The notes below the pieces were generated by a model. That model was not told the origin of the DNA. It saw only the letters and a list, made by a program, of their open reading frames with translations, and did no database searches. Position numbers and translations under genes: made by a program. From an uncultured Holosporaceae bacterium (lineage in GTDB: Bacteria; Pseudomonadota; Alphaproteobacteria; RUG11792), in the NCBI GenBank assembly GCA_946408175.1, contig CAMJRB010000005.1, positions 1 through 34,217 of the forward strand: 34,217 nucleotides of DNA, read 5' to 3'. This document shows, piece after piece, positions 1 to 8,139 of this stretch (position 1 is its first letter; each line of letters opens with the position of its first letter).

Positions 1-1
1 T

Positions 2-1018
2 GTTATACCAAATGATAAAAATGGAAATAAAAACTATTATAACGACTATAATAACTTCTCTAAATTTAATAACAATATATATAATAATATATTCAAGTCT
101 ACAAATAATGTAAATCGTATTAAAAATAATATATCATTAGTTGACAATGATACAAAACAGGGTTTTATTGATGATTTTAAATATGCTGTTCAAGAAAATA
201 AAAGATTATTCAAAAATAATATAAAAACTAATAATCAAGTAAAATCAGACAACAATGTTGTACAATCATTAGATAAATACTTTATATCAAATAATAAATT
301 AGATATTAATCAACAAGTATATAATATATTGGAATTACTAAGTCAAAATAATAATAACAATATACAAATTATTCCAATAATAATAAACAATCCATTTTCT
401 GAGGGTAGTAACTTTTTTAGTCAAGTTATAATGCCATTTATGCAACAGAATAACATTAGTGGGCAGAGCCCTAATACAGTAATTATTAGTGAAAAAACTC
501 CTAATAGTGAGAAACAAGTTGTAATATCATACAATAAGGATAATAATGGCAATGTATTAAAATCAATCAGCAGTACATTTACCCAACAAAGTAGTAATAA
601 TAATGTTCTTGAAGTATTTAACAAGTCGTCTGTATTAGAATCAGGTTTGAACATTGTAAATAAAATGAGTTCCGGTATTAATATTATTGATTCATTGATT
701 ACTAATAACTTAGTTGATAAGGTTGTAGATTCATTACCTTCTAAGAGTGTTCTTAGTAGTGTTGTAGAGTCATTTAGTCCAAAGAGTTTTGGGAGTGGAA
801 TTATAGAGTCAGATAGTCCTGAGAGTATGTCGAGCAGTGGTGAAGGTTTTTTTAGTAACTTTATGACTTATTGGACGAATTTATTAGCGGATTCATTCAA
901 GAAGGATAAACGTACTTCAAGTAACGTTATAGATTCTAGGAATCATTCATGTGCTGATTCATCCAGCCCTAAGAATTTGTTTAGTAGCGTTATAAATACA
1001 GTAAAGAGCTGGTTCTGA
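2..1018 (+). CDS. Ser/Asn-rich orphan protein, 5' end cut off by the window edge
   Basis: The reading frame ending in TGA at 1016-1018 is open without a stop to the left edge, so at least 338 codons are visible and the true start lies outside the window. A TTG at 329 could be mistaken for the start but has no ribosome site, and the same frame upstream has the same Asn/Lys-rich composition. The first ~110 visible residues are Asn/Lys/Tyr-rich. The last ~130 are Ser-rich with short recurring blocks such as SVLSSVVESFSPKS and NLFSSVINTV, and the protein ends in an aromatic SWF. Codons in the last third are less A+T-rich than upstream. I recognise no family and cannot see whether a signal peptide exists. 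A stem-loop terminator follows at 1029. Function unknown; a secreted or surface low-complexity protein is only a guess from its neighbours. Confidence 0.7.
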   Translation, partial: VIPNDKNGNKNYYNDYNNFSKFNNNIYNNIFKSTNNVNRIKNNISLVDNDTKQGFIDDFKYAVQENKRLFKNNIKTNNQVKSDNNVVQSLDKYFISNNKLDINQQVYNILELLSQNNNNNIQIIPIIINNPFSEGSNFFSQVIMPFMQQNNISGQSPNTVIISEKTPNSEKQVVISYNKDNNGNVLKSISSTFTQQSSNNNVLEVFNKSSVLESGLNIVNKMSSGINIIDSLITNNLVDKVVDSLPSKSVLSSVVESFSPKSFGSGIIESDSPESMSSSGEGFFSNFMTYWTNLLADSFKKDKRTSSNVIDSRNHSCADSSSPKNLFSSVINTVKSWF

Positions 1019-1028
1019 TAATATTTAA

Positions 1029-1070
1029 AAACACTGTTATATAGTAAATATATATAATGGTGTTTGTTTT
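1029..1070 (+). terminator. Rho-independent-type terminator after the first gene
   Basis: A 14-bp stem (1029-1042 with 1052-1065, two G-T wobbles, the rest Watson-Crick) closes a 9-nt loop and is followed by GTTTTG. It starts 10 bases after the stop codon, which is typical placement. Confidence 0.7.
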
Positions 1071-1858
1071 GTAATATCAAATATTAATTAATATTTGTTA
1101 TGATAAGCCTGGTACAAAATGTTGATTATTGATTGATGTTGGGATTTTTGAAAGTCTAGGTTTGTTTGTAGTAACAGTACATGGTAATATTTCGATAATA
1201 TATCTAATGGTGCTAAAGTTATTCTCTGTTCTGTAATAATGTACTAAGATATATAGTTCTTAAACTGCTGTAATTAATAAATAAGTTCATGTAATTTATT
1301 TAAAAAATATATATTAAAGAAAAATTATTTACACTATTGTAGTTTATTTGCATTATTCTATATATTGTTAGCTTTGACACTAATTGTTCGGTTAGCAGTA
1401 ATATTATTATTTTTACTACAAATATTTTGATTTTTATTTTGTAAGTACTATTCAAATAGTATAAATATATAGAAATTTAAATAGCTTTATAATTCATTAA
1501 TGTCAAATTAACAACTAATAGTGAAATTATTATTAATAATAATATCTTTGGGTTTTACGAGATTACATGATATATTGGAATTATTATTGATTATTACATG
1601 ACTCACTTATTTTTGAGAAAAATAACTAACAGTTTCGAATAAAAACTAGTTATAATGATATTTAAGTGGTATCAGTAGAATAAGCATTACTTAAAAATCA
1701 TATCTAGAAAATATCAATCAGTGATATATGATTGCAGTACATATATTACTACTAAAATAGTATTAACTAATATATTACACTAGAATTTATACTAGAATCT
1801 ACATTTAATTATTTAACATTATTTTAATAATTAATTAGTAAACTAAATACTAGCTGTT
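1071..1858. other. Noncoding stretch, nothing recognised
   Basis: About 790 bases of very A+T-rich DNA with no plausible gene on either strand. A TTGACA at 1374-1379 is present, but no good -10 box lies 16-18 bases downstream and the next gene is about 500 bases away. I see no tRNA or structured RNA here. Confidence 0.6.
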
Positions 1859-1879
1859 TTGATAATAAAATTAAATCTC

Positions 1880-3343
1880 ATGCAAAAAATATTTAAAATA
1901 TTAACTCTATCTACAAGTTTATTATTTATTAATAATATATCTTGTTCTCAGGAACAATTACCATTAATTTGGGATAATAATGGAGTACTAGTAAAAAATA
2001 CTAATTATCCTGGAACACTACCTACAGTTAATGATAGCAATTATGGTTTTCACAAGTTTAATACTAACAACATGACCTATGTTAACGTTAGTGAGCTGAA
2101 TAGTTTATTTTTGGATGGAGAGACATATAATACCAGTGGATTAACTAATAATATGCCATCAACTATACAGATTGGATTAATTGGTAATGAAAATGATGAA
2201 ATAACAATAAATAATCCTGAAGAGAATACTATACAACTATTTGGGGATAATAGTAAATTCTTGGGTAAATTAAATATAACAAATAATAATACTGATGAGG
2301 ATAATAAAACAAAAATTATACTGCGAATAAGCAATGTTAATTCTTTAGTAAACGTTAATTATAATAATAAATATATAGATTTATTCTACTCTCTTGAATC
2401 ACCTGCCTGTTGGGATATTAGCAAATTTGGAAATGATATAAATGTATCACTAATTAGACTGAATCAATCTATACCGAACCAGTTTAAAATATTAGATAAT
2501 AGTGTTGATAAAAATAGTAAAACTAATGATTTAATAATTAGTGGTTCAATATACGACAATAATTACAAAGTTAATCCCAACGCTCAAAGTGAGATAACAG
2601 TAGAAATTTCCAATCCTCATAATCAATATTATCCAGGAGAAGATAACAGTACTAACATTAATAGAGTACATTTCAAAGGAGAAAATTCAATATTATCTGC
2701 AGTTAATTCTAATTTAAAACCTCTAACATATGTTTTATATAACGATCAAACAATGCAATTTATGAATAATATTAGTTGGTTCTCTATGGCAAAATATACT
2801 GAAACTGTTAATGATATTCAAACACAGTATGATTACAGTGAACAATTATTTAATTTAGATTCTGGTAAAGATGAGCATGGTAAAGAAATAAAATATATAA
2901 AATTAACATTAATACCATACCAACCTTATAGAAAATTGCTGTTGAATAAAGATAATCGTGAATTTAGTGGAGGAATAACAATTCCAGCACCTAGTAGTGG
3001 TATGCCATTCTTTAAAATAGCGGAGTACGATACCAATGGATTTGTCCCAGTAATGCAGAGATTAAAAGAGAAAAATAAAAATCAAGAAGAACAACTAGAT
3101 AGTGAAGATTTAACTTATAATTTTATTGGTAATAATGACTGTAAATTAGATGTAATGAATAAATTTATTACAAATAAAAATGAAGGAATAAAAGTAAATG
3201 CAATTAACGTGAAGGAAGGTAATATTGTAGCTTTATCATCTGATCCAGCAACTAAAGAACAAATAAAAGTCCAAACTAAAACTCTAACAATTGCTAAAAA
3301 TAGTAAACTACAAATAAAACCTGGAATTACATTAGTAACTTGA
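1880..3343 (+). CDS. Secreted beta-rich orphan protein (487 aa)
   Basis: The frame can be extended to a TTG at 1859, but the ATG at 1880 gives a clean Sec signal peptide: MQKIF, then the hydrophobic core ILTLSTSLLFI, then a small/polar stretch ending near SCSQ. I therefore use 1880. The mature part is Asn/Ile/Thr-rich with many short alternating hydrophobic segments. Toward the C-terminus are strand-turn motifs (GIKVNAINVKEGNIVAL, TLTIAKNSKLQIKPG), which suggests a beta-solenoid or passenger-like fold. No C-terminal outer-membrane barrel follows, so it is not a complete autotransporter. I recognise no family. Its function is unknown; export across the inner membrane is the only well-supported statement. 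A terminator hairpin follows 24 bases after the stop. Confidence 0.75.
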   Translation: MQKIFKILTLSTSLLFINNISCSQEQLPLIWDNNGVLVKNTNYPGTLPTVNDSNYGFHKFNTNNMTYVNVSELNSLFLDGETYNTSGLTNNMPSTIQIGLIGNENDEITINNPEENTIQLFGDNSKFLGKLNITNNNTDEDNKTKIILRISNVNSLVNVNYNNKYIDLFYSLESPACWDISKFGNDINVSLIRLNQSIPNQFKILDNSVDKNSKTNDLIISGSIYDNNYKVNPNAQSEITVEISNPHNQYYPGEDNSTNINRVHFKGENSILSAVNSNLKPLTYVLYNDQTMQFMNNISWFSMAKYTETVNDIQTQYDYSEQLFNLDSGKDEHGKEIKYIKLTLIPYQPYRKLLLNKDNREFSGGITIPAPSSGMPFFKIAEYDTNGFVPVMQRLKEKNKNQEEQLDSEDLTYNFIGNNDCKLDVMNKFITNKNEGIKVNAINVKEGNIVALSSDPATKEQIKVQTKTLTIAKNSKLQIKPGITLVT

Positions 3344-3367
3344 GATAGTGAGTAATATATTATAAAG

Positions 3368-3394
3368 AAGCATCTTTACGATGCTTTAAATTTT
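3368..3394 (+). terminator. Rho-independent terminator of the 1880-3343 gene
   Basis: A perfect 7-bp stem AAGCATC/GATGCTT (3368-3374 with 3380-3386) with a 5-nt loop is followed by TAAATTTT. The short sequence TATAAAGAAGCAT recurs at about 3577 without its hairpin partner. Confidence 0.7.
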
Positions 3395-3705
3395 GTAGTA
3401 TGTTTTTATGTGTGTTCACAAATTTTATAAAAAGTGCAGAATTGAATGTTAAAAAATTATTTTACTAATAAATATCCACATCAAAACTATATAATTTTGC
3501 ATAAGTTAATCATTATACAAATTTTTCAACGTAATAACATATATATATCTTATTATAAATCAATACATGTTCTTTTTATAAAGAAGCATTTCTCAAATGT
3601 ACTGTAAATAGTACCAATTACACCATAATTACTTAAATAATGCAAATACTCCAAATAAATTAATAGACTCAATTTAAAATCATATAACAAACGACAAAAA
3701 CACAA
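3395..3705. other. Noncoding stretch before the tRNA cluster
   Basis: About 310 A+T-rich bases between the terminator and the 3' end of the tRNA operon. I see no gene and no clear terminator for the minus-strand tRNAs. Confidence 0.5.
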
Positions 3706-3781
3706 TGGTGGACTGGGTGGGGCTCGAACCCACGACCTACGGATTAAGAGTCTGTTGCTCTACCAACTAAGCTACCAGTCC
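3706..3781 (-). tRNA. tRNA-Lys (anticodon CTT)
   Basis: The reverse complement folds as a 76-nt cloverleaf with encoded CCA. The acceptor is GGACTGG/CCAGTCC, the D arm runs GCTT to GAGC, the anticodon loop is CTCTTAA giving CTT, and the T arm is GTGGG-TTCGAGC-CCCAC. The anticodon stem has one A-C mismatch (29-41), unusual for a functional tRNA. It decodes AAG. It is the distal member of a three-tRNA minus-strand cluster. Confidence 0.93.
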
Positions 3782-3813
3782 ACTTAACATTCAATAGGAT
3801 TAAATAACCAACA

Positions 3814-3889
3814 TGGCATCTCCTACGAGATTTGAACTCGTGTTGCCGCGATGAAAACGCGGTGTCCTAGGCCCCTAGACGAAGGAGAC
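3814..3889 (-). tRNA. tRNA-Glu (anticodon TTC)
   Basis: A 76-nt cloverleaf with encoded CCA. The acceptor starts GTCTCCT and closes with a G1-U72 wobble, the D arm carries GTCTAGGGGCCTAGGAC as in bacterial tRNA-Glu, the anticodon stem is CCGCG/CGCGG with loop TTTTCAT, and the T stem is ACGAG/CTCGT. It is the middle gene of the cluster, 32 bases from the upstream-encoded Lys gene's side and 10 bases from the tRNA-Lys(TTT) gene. Confidence 0.95.
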
Positions 3890-3899
3890 AAAAGTACAA

Positions 3900-3975
3900 T
3901 GGTGGGCCGAGTGGGGATCGAACCCACGACCTGATGATTAAAAGTCACCCACTCTACCAACTGAGCTACCGGTCC
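3900..3975 (-). tRNA. tRNA-Lys (anticodon TTT)
   Basis: A 76-nt cloverleaf with encoded CCA. The anticodon loop CTTTTAA gives TTT, the anticodon stem is GGTGA/TCATC and the T arm is GTGGG-TTCGATC-CCCAC. The acceptor GGACCGG/TCGGCCC contains an A3-C70 mismatch and a G7-U66 wobble. It is the first gene of the operon, just downstream of a good promoter. Confidence 0.94.
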
Positions 3976-3988
3976 TTTGTACTATTAC

Positions 3989-4017
3989 AGTATCACATAT
4001 TTTAAAATTATAGTCAA
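3989..4017 (-). promoter_or_regulatory. Sigma-70-type promoter of the tRNA Lys-Glu-Lys operon
   Basis: On the minus strand, TTGACT (4017-4012) is followed after exactly 17 bases by GATACT (3994-3989). The first tRNA base is at 3975, leaving a leader of only a few bases after the expected start site. Confidence 0.65.
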
Positions 4018-4464
4018 GATGTTTTTTGCAAAAAAATATAAATAATAATAGTTTTGTAATTACTGAACAACATAATATTATAATCCATTCTAAAATAGAT
4101 TATTTTTTTATAGTATTAATGTTTAATAAATGTTTCATATTTACTTAAATGGATTATTTTACGGGTAAAATTTCTTTATTAAAATTAATATAGTTAATAT
4201 GAATTTTTTAGAGTAATATATTGATTAATAATTCCTAATTAATATAAAAAACAACAACCATAATAGTAATTTATCATTAGAATACGACTTTTTATTATTC
4301 AGTGTTGGATAGTTTTTGTAACTATTATAAGTATCTGTGTAATTTTATCAGTAATTATTGTATATATATTATATATTAAATACATATATTATTTTGTTTA
4401 CATAATCTAGATTAATATTTTTCTTAATATTTGCATCTCTATACTTATTCATGAGATGTTTTTA

Positions 4465-4666
4465 AATTTTTTGCTAAATATATTTTATTTATTTATAAAA
4501 TATCGTTAAATATATTTATCATTCATTTACAAAATATTGTTAAATATATTTATCATTCATTCACAAAAAATTGCTAAATATATTTATCATCCATTTACAA
4601 AATATTGTTAAATATATTTATCATTCATTTACACAATATTGTTATATGTATTTATTATGCATTAAA
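4465..4666. repeat. 34-bp tandem repeat array
   Basis: Four contiguous, nearly identical 34-base units occupy 4497-4530, 4531-4564, 4565-4598 and 4599-4632. Each reads AAAATATTGTTAAATATATT and then TATCATTCATTTAC with one to four changes. Degenerate copies flank them (4465-4496 and 4633-4666). There are no spacers, so it is a minisatellite-type array rather than a CRISPR. Confidence 0.9.
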
Positions 4667-5113
4667 AAAATTACTCTTCATATCTGCAATAATACATTGC
4701 GCGCCCTTAATAAAACCTTGTATTATAGCTTTTACTAATACTTTCCAGAAGCTAAATAGATTAAATAAGATAGTGAAGATTTATCATATCTAATTATTGA
4801 TCTACTGAATTTTGTATTATTTTTTGTGTTATAAAATTAACCGCATAAATTACATTATATCGCAAATATACTAGTATCATATTAAGTAATAGATAATTAT
4901 TTTTATAATAAAACTTAATTATAAATACTATATATGTTATACTATGTAACTAGCTGCTAATAATCCTGCGGTTTTACTGTTGTTATTCTGCTATGCGCTT
5001 ATATATGTATGTTTTTATTCTACTTGTGCACTAACAACCAATTGCACTAACTGCTATTTTATTTGTTTTTAAATGCTTTGATTATTATTATCTAATATTG
5101 TTTTATATTTGCT

Positions 5114-5330
5114 AAAATCTTTTAGAATAGGATTTGATTATTACTATTCAATAGTATGCTATATTGTCTAAAATTATTGGAGAAATTTAAATATAATTAT
5201 TCAATATTATGCTATATTAGATAAATTTTTTGGAAAAGGAGTTAAGTATTACTATATTAGTAATATACCATATTGGTTAAAATTATTGGAAAAAAATAAG
5301 TATTACTATTTAATATTGGTCTATATTTTT
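5114..5330. repeat. Four degenerate ~54-bp tandem units
   Basis: Units at 5114-5169, 5170-5222, 5223-5278 and 5279-5330 share the order AAAATTATTGG(A), then a purine-rich tract, then (G)TATTACTAT, then TATGCTATATT or a variant. They are 52-56 bases long and clearly diverged, so this is an older duplication than the 34-bp array. Confidence 0.7.
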
Positions 5331-5529
5331 AGAAAAAGTACATTTATTTTTGCTATACAAAAACTAAATTATTGTGTTGGTTAGTTTGTATAAGCAATGT
5401 TGCCAAATATTATAACATCAATAATAGTATATAAAAGAAATTATTTATTATTAATAATGTTTATAGTTATATACTATTATTTAGTTGCTAAATGCTAATT
5501 TTTATCAACAACAATATTTGTAATAATAA

Positions 5530-7197
5530 TCACACTTGCTTTATTATATTTTTATAAAATTCTTGATTTTTAATCTTGTCACCATTAAGTACTGTTTTTA
5601 GTATTAGATTATTATATGCTGGTGCCATATTAGATTTCTTTATCTTACTATTCCAGTCTTCTGCAGCTGCAAGAGCATTAACTTTACCGCTATTCACTGC
5701 ATCGATAATAGACTTTAATCCTGACGGTAGTGAATTTTCCAATATGTTAAAGCGCTGCTCTGATACTTCTTGTTGCATCTGTTTATTATTATTTTCTTGG
5801 CTAGTGCCATTATTATAATCCAATATATTGATATAATAACCTTTACGAGGATTTACATATACTTCATCCTCTCCATTTTTTCTATGTAAAACCATTGGTT
5901 TACCAAATCTATCAGCTTCAGGAATGTTTTTATATTTCTGATTTACTTTTGTATTATTCTGTATATTATTTGGCATTGCATTGTTTATAACAACTGGTGG
6001 CTGTATATTACTACTGGGCTGTACTGGCACATTTACATTATTAATAATTGGTTTCTGTAATTGATGATTATGTTGCTGTGTATTATTACCTTGCTGTATT
6101 GTTGGTATATTTACATTATTAATAATTGTTTTCTGTAATTGATTATGTTGCTGTGTATTATTACCTTGCTGTATTGTTGGTATATTTACACTATTAATAG
6201 TTTGGTTCTGTAATTGATGATTATGTTGCTGTATATTTACAGTATTGTTAGGTTTTTGTAAAACATTGCTATTGCTTTGTTTATTATTATTTTGATTTAT
6301 AGACTGTTTTTGTACATCTATAGCACTTTTTAATTGGGATAAAAATCCATTATTAGTATTAATCTTTTTACTTGAGACAATATTTTGATTTTGTAACTTG
6401 TTCTTGGGTGTAAAAAGCTTAGCTCTATCTTGTATACTTTGAGTATTTCCTTGTAATTTAGGCCTTTTTTTATAACTATTGATTTGTTTATTATTAATAT
6501 TTTTATTATTGAACATTTGTATCTTATCTTTTATCTGCACACCAGTATTTACTGGTAATTGTTGATTATTATTATTTTGTTTTGTACTACTAATATTTTT
6601 ATTATTAAATATTTGTATTTTATTTTTTACTTGAGCATTAGTATTTATTGGTAATTGTTGAGTATTATTGTTTTGTTTTGTATTATTAATATTTTTATTA
6701 TTAAACATTTGTATTTTGTTTTTTACTTGAGCATTAGTATTTATTGGTAATTGTTGAATATTATTGTTTTGTTTCGTACTATTAATATTTTTATTATTGA
6801 ACATTTGTATTTTATTTTGTATACTGCCATTATTATTGACTAATGAATTTGGAATCTTGTGAGTAATGTTTCCAGTATTAAACTTTTGTGCAATATTCAT
6901 AATCTTATTACTTGGTACTACTGTTTTAGATTTATTATTATTTTGTATATTATCACTAGTTCTTTCAAATATACTTATTCTATTTTTATTGATTGGTTTA
7001 GTATTATTCATATTTAATGGTACTGGTTGATTACTTTTTTGCTCTAGCATTTTAACTTGTTCATATATAGTATTACTATTTACAGAATTACCAACATTTG
7101 GATTACTAACAACTGCATTATTAACAATAGGATTAGAGAATGTATTAGATATTAATACTATTGTAAATATATGTAATAATAGATTTTTTTTAATCAT
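5530..7197 (-). CDS. Secreted Asn/Gln-rich tandem-repeat protein (555 aa)
   Basis: It starts at ATG 7197 with MIKK and a hydrophobic core (LLLHIFTIVLI) ending around SNTFSN, a Sec signal peptide. Residues ~128-239 hold three full 32-residue repeats plus a partial one, built on NKIQMFNNKNI ... QQLP(I/V)NT. Residues ~311-399 hold a second repeat of 25-26 residues with the core NVNIPTIQQGNNTQQHN. A short motif of the form (N/R)(K/R)IxxF recurs beyond the repeats (RISIFER at 73-79, DRAKLF at 257-262). From about residue 424 composition changes to a less repetitive, possibly globular tail of ~130 residues (DRFGKPMVLHRK, GYYINILDY, SGLKSIIDAVNSGKVNALAAAEDW). I recognise no family. Its export, repeat architecture and orphan status suit a surface or secreted host-interaction protein, which is inference only. 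Confidence 0.8.
   Translation of the reverse strand: MIKKNLLLHIFTIVLISNTFSNPIVNNAVVSNPNVGNSVNSNTIYEQVKMLEQKSNQPVPLNMNNTKPINKNRISIFERTSDNIQNNNKSKTVVPSNKIMNIAQKFNTGNITHKIPNSLVNNNGSIQNKIQMFNNKNINSTKQNNNIQQLPINTNAQVKNKIQMFNNKNINNTKQNNNTQQLPINTNAQVKNKIQIFNNKNISSTKQNNNNQQLPVNTGVQIKDKIQMFNNKNINNKQINSYKKRPKLQGNTQSIQDRAKLFTPKNKLQNQNIVSSKKINTNNGFLSQLKSAIDVQKQSINQNNNKQSNSNVLQKPNNTVNIQQHNHQLQNQTINSVNIPTIQQGNNTQQHNQLQKTIINNVNIPTIQQGNNTQQHNHQLQKPIINNVNVPVQPSSNIQPPVVINNAMPNNIQNNTKVNQKYKNIPEADRFGKPMVLHRKNGEDEVYVNPRKGYYINILDYNNGTSQENNNKQMQQEVSEQRFNILENSLPSGLKSIIDAVNSGKVNALAAAEDWNSKIKKSNMAPAYNNLILKTVLNGDKIKNQEFYKNIIKQV
6001..6267 (-). repeat. 75-78-bp in-frame repeats (25-26 aa x ~3)
   Basis: Units beginning at residues ~328, 353 and 379 share QLQ(K/N)xxINxVN(I/V)P; the first two continue TIQQGNNTQQHN. 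A shortened relative (NVLQKPNNTVNIQQHNH) precedes them. Confidence 0.85.
6481..6816 (-). repeat. 96-bp in-frame repeats (32 aa x ~3.5)
   Basis: Residues 128-159, 160-191 and 192-223 are near-identical 32-residue units, and the first half of a fourth follows from 224. The DNA copies are also highly similar, so expansion is recent. Confidence 0.9.
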
Positions 7198-7228
7198 ACA
7201 ATTTATAATTTAAAACATATCTATATTA

Positions 7229-7356
7229 TAAGAATAAAACATATATATTAATTTTCTTTTAAGTCAACAAAGTGCACTGGTATACATACTATTAACTATA
7301 TGCTATGCCATGTATTGCTATTTAAGATAAAAACATATATGCATTAATTTTCTTTG
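7229..7356. repeat. Duplicated intergenic segment (two ~33-bp copies)
   Basis: TAAGAATAAAACATATATAT followed by TAATTTTCTTTT at 7229-7260 recurs at 7323-7356 as a close variant with a GC inserted before ATTAATTTTCTTT. It lies in the 257-base gap upstream of the repeat-protein gene; on the minus strand the first copy overlaps where its promoter would be. Confidence 0.55.
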
Positions 7357-7454
7357 CATGTAAAAAGTAATCATAAACACATTATATTAGATATAATATT
7401 ATTTACAATATTGTCCCAATACTACTATTGTTATTAATAATATTATCTATTAAA

Positions 7455-7955
7455 TTATAAATTATCGATAAATTTTATAGCATTATTTATGTTATAAATG
7501 TTCAGCTGCAAAATATCCTTATAATTATTATTACCATTATTATTTAATACAAATAAAAAATACATTTTATCGTCTTGATTAGTTTCATTAAAATAACAAT
7601 TATTTAATACATCATATAATTCATGTTTATAAGTATTATATAAATCTATCCAAATATTTTTTATATCTTCCTTAGTCAAAATATGTTCATTAAAAGTATT
7701 TCTAATAGTAACCTTCCATTGTGTATCATATCCTTTCATTATTTGCGTAACATCGAAATAGTAAATGCAAAGGCTATAACGATGATATTTATTATTACGT
7801 GCCATTATATTAGATATAATGTGTAGTAAACTGTAGTGAAGATTAGAACTCGCACTATCTTTATCTGTAGCAACAAAAATTTGCTTTATTCTTTTAAATA
7901 TTTTATTTACAATGTTTTTTATTCTATAAAAGATTTTATGCAATTTCTTAAACAT
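7455..7955 (-). CDS. Orphan protein sharing a C-terminal domain with its upstream neighbour (166 aa)
   Basis: It starts at ATG 7955. The N-terminus is a Lys/Arg/Ile-rich amphipathic segment (KKLHKIFYRIKNIVNKIFKR) rather than a classical signal peptide. From about residue 79 it aligns with the C-terminal third of the 8140-8886 product: QWKVTIRN / QWDNVISR, then ILTKEDIKNIW / IVNKEEIKIIW, then KMYFLF / KMYHQM, then LQLNIYNINNAIKFID / SQINIFNLNKANKFID. The order and spacing agree over roughly 85 residues, so the two are diverged tandem paralogues with different N-termini. I know no family with this signature. The lack of an obvious cleavable signal is odd given its exported-looking sister. Confidence 0.75.
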   Translation of the reverse strand: MFKKLHKIFYRIKNIVNKIFKRIKQIFVATDKDSASSNLHYSLLHIISNIMARNNKYHRYSLCIYYFDVTQIMKGYDTQWKVTIRNTFNEHILTKEDIKNIWIDLYNTYKHELYDVLNNCYFNETNQDDKMYFLFVLNNNGNNNYKDILQLNIYNINNAIKFIDNL

Positions 7956-8139
7956 TTGTTATTGATACAACACAGACATTGCTATTAAATATTGTATTGT
8001 CTGTAAAATACTACAATGTAGTACAAGTATACAATACTTTATATTTTACTTTATTATTTGTACTACATTAATATTTTAGTTTATTATACTAAACACTTTT
8101 CTACACACATAATCCTAGTGTAATTAATACCATTTAACT

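Larger units (their letters stand above)
4018..5529. other. 1.5-kb noncoding region carrying two repeat families
   Basis: No gene is supported on either strand. The only open frame of any length (about 4605-4793) lies largely inside tandem repeats, has no ribosome site and resembles no protein. The region holds a 34-bp tandem array and a family of ~54-bp degenerate units, listed separately. Confidence 0.6.

Noticed and set aside
1374-1402. TTGACA as a promoter for the 1880 gene
   Set aside because: The best -10 at 17 bases is only AGTAAT, and the gene starts nearly 500 bases further on.
4465-4666. Possible CRISPR array
   Set aside because: The repeats are directly contiguous with no unique spacers and no cas genes are present.
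4605-4793. 62-codon frame on the plus strand
   Set aside because: It begins within the 34-bp tandem array, lacks a ribosome site and has no protein-like composition.
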